Of a stretch of DNA of 64,000 nt, positions 36,420-49,088 are shown one piece after another (the first letter of the stretch is position 1; each line of letters starts with the position of its first letter). The position numbers and the translations under genes are program-made. Origin of the DNA: Strongyloides papillosus (lineage: Eukaryota > Nematoda > Chromadorea > Rhabditida > Strongyloididae); NCBI GenBank assembly GCA_005656395.1, contig SRSI01000050.1, positions 1,550,001 to 1,614,000 on the forward strand. The letters are read 5' to 3'. The notes below the pieces were generated by a model, which did not search any database, was not told the origin of the DNA, and saw nothing but the letters and a program-made list of their open reading frames with translations.

Positions 36420-39400
36420 TTAATTTGTTTTATTAGTTAATGCATCCTCTATCATTATTTTTTTCTTTGGAAGTGTGTTATCACTACTGGTAGATGATGT
36501 GTCATCCGTGATAGGATTCTTCTTGGAATTTTTAATATGTCCGGTAATCTCATCTGGGTTGACGTATTTGTACCTCATTGCAAGGAGAATAAATACACCT
36601 ATGACGGCAAACATCAATGCTGCGTAGAAGAAAAGTTCATATGCTGGGTCTTCGATGATTTTTGTACCAGAAATTGACATATCTATGATGTTACCAAAAC
36701 ATACTGTCATTAACCATAATGCTTGGAGGGTAGATTTCATGTTTGGTGTTGATTGAGAGTATGAAAATTCTAAACCAGTAATACTGAGCATAATCTCTCC
36801 GAGGCATATGATGAACATTTGTGGTAATTGCCATAGGATGTGAACGGAGTTTGGTCTTACGATTGTGTGGATTTTTCCATCAGAGATTCCTTGATCTAAT
36901 ACGAGGACATGTGCAGCACCCATTTGTGCGAAGATGTCAAGTTTTAATGAACATTTAGTGTAATCAGTCAAGCATTCTTTGTTGTTATCTTCATCATAGT
37001 AAATTGTGTAGTTTGGTGAAGAAAAGAATCCTGGATTAATGTCGACATACTTTCCATTCTCAATTGTAGTAACTTTTTCTACCTCATTATTAGCATTTAC
37101 AAGATTAAGATGTCCCTTCTCAAGGAGTGATCCCTCCGGTAAAAGGAAATATATTCTTGTTTTACCATTCTCCGTCTTAGCAATTTCATATGGAAAAGAT
37201 GATATCAATGGTTTATTATATACTGGATCTCTAAAAAGTCCAACAACCATACCATTACCTTTATTCGTAACATTCATATCTTTTGACATATCTTTATCAT
37301 ATTTACTTGTTAAAGTTCCATAGATAGCCGGTATTTCTTGTCTTCCAGGTCTAATATCAATATTTGCAAGAGAAAAGTCGTTTGACGAGTTTCCGAAGAC
37401 ATTCAAAATAACATTATTTGGAGATGGGAGTATTTCCATTGTTTTGTTGACTTCTAATTGTACAAAACCTGCTACTATGAAACTAACACCAGCCAGTAGA
37501 CCTCCACATGCCATCTTTCTTAATGGAGTTACTTTTACAACTTTTCTAGCCATAGGGTAAACAAAAATCTCGAATATTGGTACAAGAACAAGAATCATAA
37601 TTGGATTAAGAACGGATATCTGATCCGGGAGGATTGTTATTGAACCAACTCTCCCATCCATTCTACGGGCCTGTTGAACCCATGTTGATCCCTGTTGATC
37701 ATACAATGCCCAGAACAAAACAATCGGTCCATACAATATAGATACATTAACTAACGACTTAACACCAAGAATAAGATTACTGTCAAATTTACTTGCTGCA
37801 TAATCAATCCAATGAGCTGCTGTGTCACGTCCCCTGTAAAAAAGAAAATTAAACAAAATATCAGAAAAGTAAATATTTAAGTAATAATAACAAAAAAACA
37901 TACTTATAAATTGCTTCAATTTTTCCTCTGATAGCATGATAAATACACTTAACAACATCAAAAATGACATTTCCTTTGGGTGGTGCTGGTTTTTTGTAGT
38001 ATTTCCATCCAGAGATGAAGAAGAGGAAAGCGAAAAGCATAAGGATTCCAGGAACTCCAAAAGCGAGGGGGAAACAAGTTTCAGAACCAAAACATTTTAC
38101 TCTACTTCTTATGATTGGGGTGAAGAGGATAGCGAAAAATGAACCAGCATTGACGGAGAAGTAGAAGAATGAGAAAAATTGGGTACGTTCTTGGACTTGG
38201 TTCTCCTCAAATTGATCAGCAGCAAAAGCTGAGACACATGGTTTTATACCTCCTGTGGCGATTGCAATAACAAATAGACCGGAAAAATCCAAGAATTGAC
38301 GAAGATTGTAGTCAAGATATGGTATTGCTCCAACTGACATAAGACCATGCCCAAAGACATAGAAAAGTGATACCCAAAGGATAACCTTAAATCTTCCAAA
38401 ATAATTGTCTGCAGCAATGGAACCAAAAAGTGGTGAGAAATATGCTAAACATACAAAAGCATGATAAAGTGATACAGCTGTCCTGGAAAGGAAAAAATTA
38501 AAATTAGAATAATCATCAATCATCATATAAATACATACCCCTGACTAAAGTTGTATTCTGATAAAAAATAAATAAGCAAAATTGCTTTCATTCCATAGAA
38601 AGAGAAACGTTCACAAAATTCATTACTTAAAATAAAGAATACCGATCTAGGGTAACTTCTAATTTTATCTATAAAACCTTTGTTTGCCATCTCCGATCCG
38701 TTGTAACTACTTGTCTCACTAATACTAGATGGGAATATACTTCCAGATGGTTCAATGGTAGCTGAGATTCTCCTTATAAATGGTGTCTCCTGCTCTGGAT
38801 ATAAAAAGTTTTTTGATGTTGTGGGGTGTTTTTGTGAACCTAAAAATGATTGACATTAGCATAAATATAATTGTTTTTTGAAAATAAAATTTTATTTGAT
38901 GATTAGATTAAAATTTATTTTAACTTATCAATAAATGTATAATATTATGGTAAGGAATGAGAGGGGAATAAAAAAGTTTTGACATGTTGTGATAAGTTTT
39001 GAATGATGTTCAATTAAACTATAAATATAGAGATACTTTTTTGAGATGTATAGTTAAAGTTTAATAAATGAGTATGAATGAAGTTAAACAGTAGTTAAAG
39101 ATCATTGAGATCAACAGTTAGACATCTTTTAAGCTTTAAGTTTTTGAAAAAAAGTATAAGTAACAATATCTTAATGGAGACCTCATTTCGTATAGAAAAA
39201 AATAATATATAAACAAGAAGACATGACACAAAAATTAGAATTTTGTGTTGTCTTTGTAATACTGAAAAATTATAATCATCCTAATATATATTGAAGAATC
39301 TTTTGAAATGATTTATATATTTTGAACAGTAATAGGGGTGGGGAAAATTTTGATTATGGATAAATTTTAAAACTTATTAGTATAACAATATAAAAACGTT

Positions 39401-40769
39401 TTTAAAAGTGTTTTACGTTATATTTTAAAAATATTAAATAAATGTTATATGAATAAAATTATAAAATAATGAAACTTTTGTTTTTTTAATGAAAGATCTA
39501 AAATACATTTAATATTAATAATAATAAAAATTTTTGTTCGGAAGGAGGGGAGAAAAGATGTGAATTAATGGAGAATCAATGATGAAAGTTGTGTCTTTTA
39601 GAATTGGTCAATTATAAATGTGATTATATTTTGATCGTTATTTTATTATCTTCTTACTGAATACTGAATATTAAAGTACTTTTATTAATTCAGAAGTTTG
39701 TACATATTTTTAAAGTATCTTATGATAATTATGACTAATTTTAATATCTTTATAACAATATTGAGATGATAGTGCACCTCTTAAAAAATAAATAAAAGAG
39801 TTGGTAAAGATGTGTGATTAAAATTAGAATCATGAATAAACATATGATCGTAAAGTACCACAACGTTTAAAAAAAATGAAATGTGATTGCCTTAATAGAA
39901 GTTGGTATAAATAATTAAATGTCATGTATACATAACAATAGAAATAATTATATATATAAATATTTTTATCAATTATATTAATAAAAGGTAAAATAGTATA
40001 TTTTAAGGATATTTATTGTATGTTTATACATTACAGTTAGAACAAAGAAATACTTATATAATATTTGATATATTATATTTAGATGATTGGTATTCGCAAA
40101 TAAACTACTTCAAATTTATTATTCAGGAATATAAAAGTTAAAGGAAAATAAAAACTGATAAGAAAAAAGACAAGTTTATGATTGCATCTCCTTCCTAATA
40201 CAATTTTCACCATTTTAGTAGTTTTCAGGTTTTTGCAAAATGGTCAATAAAAATAATCATTTATTATATGTTCGAAAATGATGATTAAAGAGGAAAAAAT
40301 ATAATTAAGAGAATAGTAAATCAAAGTTAATTTTTATGGTCTTCTCCTAAAATTTTTCGAGGTTTTTTTCTCCATGTACATTCGAAATGGTATGCGTATT
40401 TGCGTAGACTAAATTAACGTAAATAATATAATTTAATTTAATGTTAGCGACTCATTTCACACCTTTTCCTACATACTATATATGTTTTATAAATATACTT
40501 TATACTTTTTTAAATCAGTTTCAAATTTTATTCATTGAAGAATTTTTATTAAACCTATTGTCAACAGTTTCTATTACATTATTCAGACGGTTACCGCGTC
40601 AAATTATTCCTATTTTCAAGCAATACATTTATTAATTTTTAAAGTTTAAAAAAAGATACTTTGTTTTATAATAATATGTTATTTTAAAAAAGACATGATA
40701 TGGGAAAAGTTTACTTAAAATTTTTATTCGTAACTCACCAGGAATTTGAAGTTTATTAACGCTTTTCAT
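36420..40769 (-). CDS. POT-family proton/oligopeptide transporter (PEPT-like)
   Basis: Four exons give 774 residues: 40769-40739, 38839-38539, 38482-37904 and 37833-36420. The first exon is inferred: ATG in an AAAACAATG context, eleven codons, a GTGAGT donor, and a phase-1 end that matches the 38839 acceptor; it leaves a 1.9-kb intron. If it is wrong, Met at 38690 gives a 714-residue protein. POT hallmarks are SNEFCERFSFYGM in TM1, GSIAADNYFGRFKVI, ATGGIKPCVSAFAADQF and FSFFYFSVNAGS. A large extracellular domain rich in Asn/Thr lies between TM9 and TM10, as in mammalian PEPT1, and the last helices carry PQMFIICLGEIMLSITGLEFSYSQ. It should import di- and tripeptides with protons, typically in the intestine. 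The extra N-terminal 60 residues are Ser/Thr-rich. Confidence 0.88.
38840..40738 (-). other. Long first intron of the POT transporter (inferred)
   Basis: About 1.9 kb of AT-rich DNA lies between the proposed first exon and exon 2, against 40-100 nt for nearly every other intron here. I see no gene in it; the plus open frame at 40441-40635 is short and unconvincing. It may hold regulatory sites or an alternative first exon. Confidence 0.5.
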
Positions 40770-42268
40770 TGTTTTGACTTTTTGTAGGATTGAAGAATTT
40801 AAAATGTTTTGACAAACTTTTGTTTTGTTTGGATAATACTTGACAGTAAGTTGATTTGCAAAATGCGTTAAACTTATATATATAAATCTATATATATATA
40901 CTTTTCTTAATAATATTAATCGTTATTTATATTTTTATAGAAAAAAATATTTTGTAGATATATTTTGAGATAAGAGATAAAACTTTTCTTGACGAAATTC
41001 TATAAAAATAAATATTTTAGTAAAAAATTGTTATGATGAATAAAACTCACATTTTTGAATGTGTTATAAAAATGATTTTTAAAAAAGAGATTTATACTTC
41101 TGATAAGGGATAAATATTATAACAATTGTATAATAGGTGTCAATTAAAAAGTACTAAACTACAAAGTACATGAGTTATCATTAAATTCCAAAAAAGTTTA
41201 TATTGTGAAAAAAAAGTTAAAATCAGTAGTGTGAAGCTTATTAACTAGATAAGTGGTATGATAATTATAAGGAGTATTCAAATAGCCTTCAAATAAGATA
41301 CTTCTCTTTTTTGATACATAAATGATAAAAATTTTTATTAACTGTGAGGTCGTTTTATTTCATTAAAATCTGAGTGCGTGACGAGATCGGGAAATTAGTT
41401 ACAAATTGATATTACTAGTGCTGATATGAGAAACAAAAAAAATAAATAAAAAGAGGAAGCTCCTTTTAGAGATGAGTATTAGATAATGATAACATGAAAT
41501 AACAAGAATTTTTAAATCATCTTTTAAAGGCATATATTATTTTGATAATAATAATAATCATAAATAGAGAAAGAAACAAAAAACAAAAATAGGATAGATT
41601 TTATGAATTTGATTATTTTGATGCCTTCTTGAAGAGTTTATAAAAAAGTATAAATAACTTTTATGAATTTTTTTAGATTAATGTTATTTTTAATAAAGTT
41701 CCAATTTCTATCCATTTTTTCTTTAATATAACATTTTATCAAATTATATTTTTTCCTTTTGGCATATTACAACTCCTTTTAAAAAAGTCTGTTGATACAA
41801 AAAAAAAGAAGTTATGGTATATGTATATATTTATTATAGTACATTAATGTATATAGTGTAACTTGACATTAATAAATTTTGATAAGAATCTTTCTGCTAA
41901 AAATATATATACCAAATAGATTGCCTGCACAATTATCTCTCGTCCACCGTTGTTGGCCTTCTTCATCATCATCCTAATTTTATCACATTTAAAAAGGAGA
42001 CACGTCAATAAAATTGAACTGATACAAATTAAGTTTAATACCTTACCCTTTGTAAAAATATATCCTTTGAAACATATTAATATAAAAATCGTCTTCCTAT
42101 GATCACATTGAATATTTTTATTTATTTTTCATTCTTAGAAGATTATTTATCACGACATTTATCCGCTTTAAATATTGTTACCCAATAAATTTATAATTAA
42201 TTCCCATTTAAATAAACTTTATTATTATTTATTGTTTATCATCCCTTTTACTTGATTGCAGTTTAAGG
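40770..42268. other. Divergent intergenic region, POT transporter and FABP
   Basis: About 1.5 kb of AT-rich DNA lies between two divergently transcribed genes. No gene is seen. Just before the FABP start there is a good acceptor, TTGATTGCAG at 42252-42261, followed seven bases later by ATG, which fits spliced-leader addition. Confidence 0.55.
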
Positions 42269-42783
42269 ATGGGCCTCAATGAAAAACAAAAAAAATTAGT
42301 TGGAAAATGGAGATTAGTCAAAAATAGTGACAATTTCGGTGAATATCTCGATGCAATTGAGATTGGTATGCTCAAGAAGACACTTGCACTATCAATATCT
42401 CCAGATATTGTTATTAATGTTGATCCAAATGACTCAAGTAAATGGAATTGTAGTGTTGTTTCACCCTTTAAAAATAAAACATGGAATTATACTTTAGATA
42501 CTAAAGAAAAGATGGATACTGTTGATGATAGAGTTTTCTAGTAAGTCATAAGATTGTTATCACATTTATAATAACTTTTTCCTACTACTTTTACCTATTA
42601 AGTGTTACTGTTACATTGACAGAGGACGGTGAAATGATAGAGAAACAAGAAGTTGTACCTGATGAACCAAAAGTTGAGATTCCATCGATTATAACAAGAT
42701 ATGTTAATGATGAAGGTCACTTGGTTGCTAAGTGTGAAGCTAAAAATGTTGTAGCATACAGATACTATACGAAAGTTGAATAA
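42269..42783 (+). CDS. Intracellular fatty-acid-binding protein (lbp family)
   Basis: Two exons, 42269-42540 and 42603-42783, with a 62-nt intron, give 150 residues. The opening LVGKWRLVKNSDNFGEYLDAI is the FABP signature (GxW followed by ExFxxYxxxxG), and the end KCEAKNVVAYRYYTKVE matches the last strands of the beta-barrel with the Arg-x-Tyr pair (YRYY) that contacts the fatty-acid carboxylate. There is no signal peptide, so it is cytosolic, unlike the secreted LBP-1 to LBP-3 of C. elegans. It binds and carries fatty acids. It is slightly longer than the vertebrate 130-135 residues, with an insert around DEPKVEIPS. A trans-splice-type acceptor lies just upstream of the ATG. Confidence 0.88.
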
Positions 42784-44115
42784 TAATAATTTTTAATAAA
42801 TAAGATTGTTAAACAAAAGTAAATATATTGTTATAAAATATTATAAATTAAGTAAATGTTATTTTTTTCTCAATGAGTATGTTCTTAGGAGATTTTTAAT
42901 ATTATTCATCGATGAAGATTGTGGTGTTGGAGGATCTAATTCATCATACAACCAATCTGTAGCTTCTGGTAGTATATTGTCTCCTAGTATGTTTTTCTCT
43001 ACAACCTTTGGTGGTGTAATTGACAATGATACATTGATTGGATCATTCAAAGGCCATGGTAAGAAAATGCTACTGAATCCAATTTTCATTGATAAATATT
43101 TTATAGTTAATTCTGTTAAGAAAATATTGTATCTTGTTGGTGGAATAAAATAATGTAGTATGAAAAAAATAGAATGAAATATTTATTAATTACACTATTT
43201 TAAATATAAACAATTAGTTAAAAACAAATTTTTTCAAAATGTTGAGCGATGATATTTTTGTAGAAAATTTAGGTTGTTAAAGATGAATGATAAAGTAAAT
43301 GAGAATTTTATTTGGAATTTTTTAATGTTGTAGAGAGTTAATTATCTAAATTTGCGGAATCCATCAATCTTCATACTCTATAATTATATTGTTTTTGAAA
43401 TAAATCACCAACTTCTAAGAATTTGATACTACATTCCACGAAAACTCATTATTTAATTTTTAAAAAACTTTCAAAACCAGTTTAAATCACCGTTAGAAAC
43501 ATTCTAATTTACTAATAAACAACATGTGAAACATCCTTATAAAATGAACAATAACAAAAGTACAAAAATGTTTGATTTTGAAGGAATTCAACAAAAATTT
43601 GATAAGTTTAATATTCCCATGGATGTTTAAAACTTTTTCTAAACAAACAACCTAAGATATGTATATCAAATGTTTTGAAATTATTTGATGTATTTCACTA
43701 GGACAAAAAACTTTATTAAAATCAAAATCTACTCTATAACATCTTGAACATACTTTTTCAAAAACATTTTATTACAAAATAATATTATCTATACAATTTG
43801 AATAATTGGTAAGTAAGAAAACTTGTTAAAAACAACTTTCCTCCTGAAAAGTAATTAAAATAATATCATGGTTACCCAAACACTTTGTGATATTCATAAA
43901 ACCCTCACACTCATCTCCGATTAAATATTATAAACAATCATAACATCATCACAAACTTTAAAAGTAATATAATTATTATTGGTAGAAGATCTGAAAAATA
44001 TAATGCAAATATAAGTATTTTGATATTAAAAATATTAAAAAAAACATAAATACAATATTTTTAGGTATTTTAAAAACAATAAAAAATCTATTATCCTAGT
44101 AAAGAAATATGAAAT
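42784..44115. other. FABP 3' region to PDPR 3' end
   Basis: Apart from the possible small frame at 42859-43089, the 1.3 kb between the convergent FABP and PDPR genes is AT-rich, with nothing recognisable. Confidence 0.5.
42859..43089 (-). CDS. Possible small protein of 76 residues (orphan)
   Basis: The ATG at 43089 opens a frame of 76 codons. The middle part, rich in Pro, Asp and Glu (SITPPKVVEKNILGDN, ILPEATDWLYDELDPPTPQ), looks like a real disordered protein and not translated A/T sequence, and base composition is less extreme here than in the flanks. The plus strand of the same segment is also open, reading GGSNSSYNQSVASG, and ends at a donor-like GGTAAGAAA near 43059, so strand is not certain. 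No homologue is recognised. It may be an exon of a longer gene. Confidence 0.35.
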   Translation of the reverse strand: MKIGFSSIFLPWPLNDPINVSLSITPPKVVEKNILGDNILPEATDWLYDELDPPTPQSSSMNNIKNLLRTYSLRKK

Positions 44116-46784
44116 CTAATTTTGTGTTGGAGCATAATGTACCGGGTGTTCACTTGAAATCATTGGTAGATTTGGAGAATGTAAGCTTACTCTGACTGGG
44201 AAAATTCTTCCACCTATGTTTATTGTGTAGCTTTCCTGAGATATATGGTTTGATTCGATTTTATGATCTAGAAATTCTATGTATCCCAGGCATATTTGTT
44301 TCTTTAGTGTGAATCCATAGGCGGATGATGTTGTGAGACCGCAATATTTCCCATTACAAAATATTGGCTCACCACCTTGTGGCCATGGATCAGTTTCCAT
44401 GTCATGATCTTCAACAAATATCTGGACGAATCTTTTATGAACACCTTCCTCAACCTGTCGAAGGAGTGCCTCTTTTCCAATAAATTCATCTTTATCAAAA
44501 TCAACTCTAAATGTTCTTCCACACTCAACGGGTGTTGTTTGTTCATTGATATCCTGTCCCCAATAAACATAAAACTTCTCAATTCTAAGATGCCTCATCG
44601 TATAATACCCACAATGTTTCATATTATATTCCTTTCCACTATCCACAATAACATCATACACATTTTGAGCAAACTCATTTGGTATGTACAACATCCAACC
44701 AAGTTCACCGCAATGTGAAATACTATTAGCACGAATACCTGTACCCATCCCAATATTTATCTCTTTCATCCTAAATGTTGGAAAGTCTCCTGTCGACATA
44801 CTTTCACCTGTAATATCTTGCATTAAATACCTACTCGATGGTCCTATAATATCTAAAGCTGTGTAATTTCCTGTAACATCAGTGATCTTGACATCTGTAT
44901 TCAATTTCTTGGCCCATTTTTTCATCCAAACAAAACACCGGAGTTGTTGGACTGTTGGAGCTATAACAAAATAATGGTTGTCTTTTAATCTACTTATCGT
45001 GCAATCTGTTACATAACCACCGTTCTCATTTTGCATTCCTGTATATACAGTTTCACCTATTGGCATATTTACATTGGCTGAACAAAGGTATTGTAAGAAT
45101 CTTTCTGAGTCATCACCTTTTACTTCGAATTTCGAGAAACTTGTCATATCAATTAAGCCAACCCTCTCGCGACAAGCTTCGTATTCTTTTTCAACATGTT
45201 CAAACCATATTGGTTTTCCGTATAATGAATCTTGTCCACAATATAAATGACTATCGCGTTTGGAATTTTTATCATACCATAATGGTCTTTCGTATCCCAT
45301 TAATTCACCGAAAACTCCACCAGCGTCACGTAGTTGATGGTATATCGGGGACATCCTTAAATTTCTAGCTGAATGGAATTGAAAACTTTGTCTTGCATTC
45401 CCATAAACATATGAAGCAACTTCTGGTACTCGTTGAAATAGATATTTACCATTCCCATGCATTGGGAGGAATCTCGTTACATCAATAGTTGATAAATCTT
45501 CATTTATAGGTAATCTACAAATCCACCTTGATAATAATTCACCTGCACCAGGTGCTAATGTTAAACCTCTGGCATTAAAACCTGTAGCAATATAGTAACC
45601 ATTTACTTCGCTACACTCTCCGATTATGGGATGTTTATCGGGAGTAAATGTATCATAATGAAGTTGTAAATTACCGTGTGGGGCGTTAGCTAAACTTGGA
45701 AATCTATCAATTAATCTTTCAAGAATAGGATAGAAATTTTCCCAATCAGCTATGGGTAGACTCCACTCTTTTGTAATATCTGTTTTTGTATTAGGTAGTG
45801 GTCTCATACTATCCTCAACAAAACCACCACAAATTGTATCATACAAACCTGTTTTCAAGAATACGTTACTTTCAACATCACAAACAATTGGTGAAACGGT
45901 ATTTAAACTTGTGGGGCTGATACGGGAGGTTGTTAGACCATTAACAGTACATGGATAACTAGCAACCATAACGTGTTCATTTGGCAATGATTTAACAGGA
46001 ATCCTCCCTGCATTGATACCGGAACAATCAACAAAAACTTTTGTTTCAATTAATCCAAGATCAGTTTTAATACCATATACCTGTCTATCAGTTCCAAGAC
46101 AAACATTTTTAACTTTACAATTTTCATATATTTTTACACCATTTTTTACTAGACGTCTATGAAGTTCTAGGAGAACAGATGACATGTCAAGTCTCATATC
46201 ATGTGGTGAGTATAATGCTAGAGTAATATCTTCTGTATCTGCAACAGGCCACCTGGCCAACATCTCACTGGGACAATCTAAAAGTTCAAAGTCCTTATAC
46301 CCAAAAGCTCCAGCCCAAGCAGCAATTCTCCTTAATTCATTAGCCATCTCATCTGAGGTTGCCAGGTAAACTTTACCACACTCCTCAAGCTCTATATTAC
46401 TATTCGATGCGAGAGTCTTATAAAATTCATGGGACTTCTGAGCTAATTTCATTAACGTAACATTCTGCCAGAAGTATGGTGAGGATATCAGTCCATAATT
46501 TATAACAGATGCACTTCCTTCACCAATGCAATATTTATCAAATAATGTAACACTCTTTCCTAATTTATTGAGATGATAAGCAACCGACAGACCAGCAATA
46601 CCTCCCCCGCAAACAACAGCATCGGCCTTTTCGATTCCTTTCTCTTGAAAACTATAAGAATTTTTATTTTTTATCATTTATTAAATCAATAGATAAATAT
46701 ATGGACATACCTGCTGGCTCTGGATGCATTGAAAAATGCCTTCTGATAAAAAGTTATCCTCCTATAAGGACACCGTAATAACAT
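44116..46784 (-). CDS. PDPR: Pyruvate dehydrogenase phosphatase regulatory subunit (PDPR)
   Basis: Two exons, 46784-46711 and 46651-44116, with a 59-nt intron, give 869 residues (human PDPR about 879). Exon 1 encodes MLLRCPYRRITFYQKAFF, an Arg-rich stretch without acidic residues that fits a mitochondrial presequence; starting at the in-intron ATG at 46677 would lose it. Residues after about 30 form a DAO-type FAD domain with VVCGGGIAGLSVAYH, followed by GcvT-like domains. The match is to PDPR and not to dimethylglycine or sarcosine dehydrogenase because of GQDINEQTTPVECGR, TTSSAYGFTLKKQICLGY and GYYTMRHLRIEKFYVYWGQD. PDPR lowers the Mg sensitivity of PDH phosphatase in the mitochondrial matrix and so tunes pyruvate dehydrogenase. 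Confidence 0.9.
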
Positions 46785-48233
46785 ATTTAAAATTCTATAG
46801 ATAATTAACAGCTATCAATATATATTTATTATAAAAAATAAGCATAGAATAATTCTTCTAAATAATTAACATGAACCATGTATTAGAGTAAATATATTTA
46901 TTGAGGAAAAAAAGAGTTAATTTTTATCACTAACTCTTCTTAGTGATAACTAAAAGATAAATATCATAAAACACAGAGACAGGGAGACTAACGAAATGAA
47001 TATATTTAAATCGCGTCGGGAATCCATTTTTTTAGCATATGCTAAACAGTTGCATGTTAAATTTTAATGTTGGAAATTGTATAAATTTGTGGGGGAGATA
47101 ATTTGAATTTGTGAAGTTTTTTTGTAGATTTCTAGAGTACATATTTTGAATTAGGTTATATTAAAGTTTTATTAGACTTTTAGTGATGATAAATATGATA
47201 GAAGTATTGCGTAATTTATATTTTTTATCTTTATCGTCTTTTTCTTTATACAGTAAAAATTATTATCTATAAGGAAGTGATAATAATTTATCTAAATATT
47301 AGTACATGAAAAACAGAGAAAACTCTATTAGCATTATTCTATAAGCTTCAAAGCAAAAGTTATTAGGGGAAATGTTTACAAAAATAATGTTAAATCTTCA
47401 GAATGAGAAATAACATACCAAACTACACATACAGCATTAGATTAGATACTAAATACATAATCTTTTGCAACATTAGCAAATAAAAATACATAAAATTAAT
47501 TGCTTCTCACAAATGATAAACTCAAAACACTTCGAAATAAAAACACTGGTTAAAAATATCTATTTCCAATACTTATCATTCTTTTAAGGTATAAAAATGT
47601 AACATATACTTAACAAATTTAACATGACATTGAGAAATATTAAAATAGATATGTATTTTGATGTAAAAATTTACATGAAAATTAAATAATTGATTTTAAA
47701 GATTCTCCTACTTTTTGTGTATTTTTATTAAGTAAAGAAAGTCTGTGGAAAGTTTTAATATTTTAAAGTTTATTTTATTCGTTTAGTGTCAGAGAGGTTT
47801 TCATTTAAAATTGAGAATGACATAAAATTCATGAGAATAAAAATTAAATAATGTTTAATTAAACTTTATTATTTATTACTTATTTTTTTTAATTTAGATT
47901 ACTTCTTTTTTTTGTAAATATTTGAGTAGATGAGTAATATAGCTGAATATTGAAAAATTTTTGGAAATCAAAGATTCCGTTTCAATAGAAATAATTTTTC
48001 TAATTTCTATCACATAAACAAAGAATTTTTATTGACTCTTTTAAAATATAAAAACTTACCAGACTATTAAATTTTAATGACACTTATTAATTTATAATCC
48101 ACACTTTGAAAAATCATAGAAGGAAGTGAAGTAATACATTTTCCCATGAAGACAATTTCAGAAAGGGACATTTCACCAATTATTAATAATTTTAAATTTT
48201 ATTTATCTAAAAGCAAAACAATCCCCCTTCATC
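46785..48233. other. Divergent intergenic region PDPR / neuroguidin
   Basis: About 1.4 kb of AT-rich DNA should contain the promoters of PDPR (minus) and neuroguidin (plus). No gene or specific site is seen. Confidence 0.6.
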
Positions 48234-49088
48234 ATGACAGAGGAGGATATTATTCGTTATAATGATATTTCTAAAGAATGCCTCACGGCCAGTGAGGAGC
48301 TATTGGAGTCTGTGAAAATATTTAAAGAGGAATGCCAAAATTTCAATACTACTAACGGTATTTCATTATTGGATCTCAAGAATCACGACATGACATTGTA
48401 CATTTGTGAGATGCTCCACCTGATGACTATAATGGCAGATGGGAATTCAATACAAGGCTCTGATAGTGTTGATCGATTGCTCCACCTCAGAGTCATCCTC
48501 GAGAAAATTCGCCCCATCGAAAATAAGATGCGTTCTCAGATTGACTTGCTTATAGCACCCAAGGCAGATGATAACAAGGAAGAAACGTTAAAAGCAAGAC
48601 CAAATATGTTGGTTCTTAGTGATGAGTCTGAGGAGGATGATGATGATGAGGAAGAAAAAGAAACTAAGAAGTACAAGGCTCCAAAGATTATGCCGGCGAA
48701 GTATACGGAGGAGGATGAGGACAAGGAGGAACGTGCTATGAAGAAAATGAAACAACGTGCCTTACAAAGTTCATTGTTATCAGAGTTGCGGGCTCAATAC
48801 TCAAATGCCCCTGAAGAGATTGTTGAGAGGTTTGACAACGATAGAATGTTACAGAAGCAAAAGGCGATCGAAAACTATGAAACTTCAAACTTTAGAAGGC
48901 TAAGTGCGAAGAAAGCAGCTTCTTTGAGACAAGATAAGCAATCAGATGCACTTGATAAGTTACTTGAATTTGGTGATTACATGGGAGTGAAGGAAGGTCC
49001 AATGACAAGAAAACGAAAAGGTAGCAAGAAGGTTAACGGAGTCAAAAGTAAAAAGTTCAAAAAATCGAAGAAAGGCAAAAAACGTTAG
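48234..49088 (+). CDS. NGDN: Neuroguidin (Sas10/Utp3/C1D family, Lcp5-like)
   Basis: A single exon of 284 residues. The N-terminal helical Sas10/C1D domain contains GISLLDLKNHDMTLYICEML and RLLHLRVILEKIRPIENKM, which parallel human neuroguidin (LSFLEVKDQLLLMYL, VLEKLRPLDQKL). An acidic stretch (DESEEDDDDEEEKE, residues about 128-142) follows, then YKAPKIMPAKYTEEDEDKEE and LLSELRAQYSNAPEEI as in human, and a basic Lys-rich nucleolar tail (residues about 258-284). The yeast relative Lcp5 belongs to the U3 small-subunit processome and is needed for 18S rRNA maturation. The absence of introns fits a housekeeping gene in this genome. Confidence 0.92.
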   Translation: MTEEDIIRYNDISKECLTASEELLESVKIFKEECQNFNTTNGISLLDLKNHDMTLYICEMLHLMTIMADGNSIQGSDSVDRLLHLRVILEKIRPIENKMRSQIDLLIAPKADDNKEETLKARPNMLVLSDESEEDDDDEEEKETKKYKAPKIMPAKYTEEDEDKEERAMKKMKQRALQSSLLSELRAQYSNAPEEIVERFDNDRMLQKQKAIENYETSNFRRLSAKKAASLRQDKQSDALDKLLEFGDYMGVKEGPMTRKRKGSKKVNGVKSKKFKKSKKGKKR

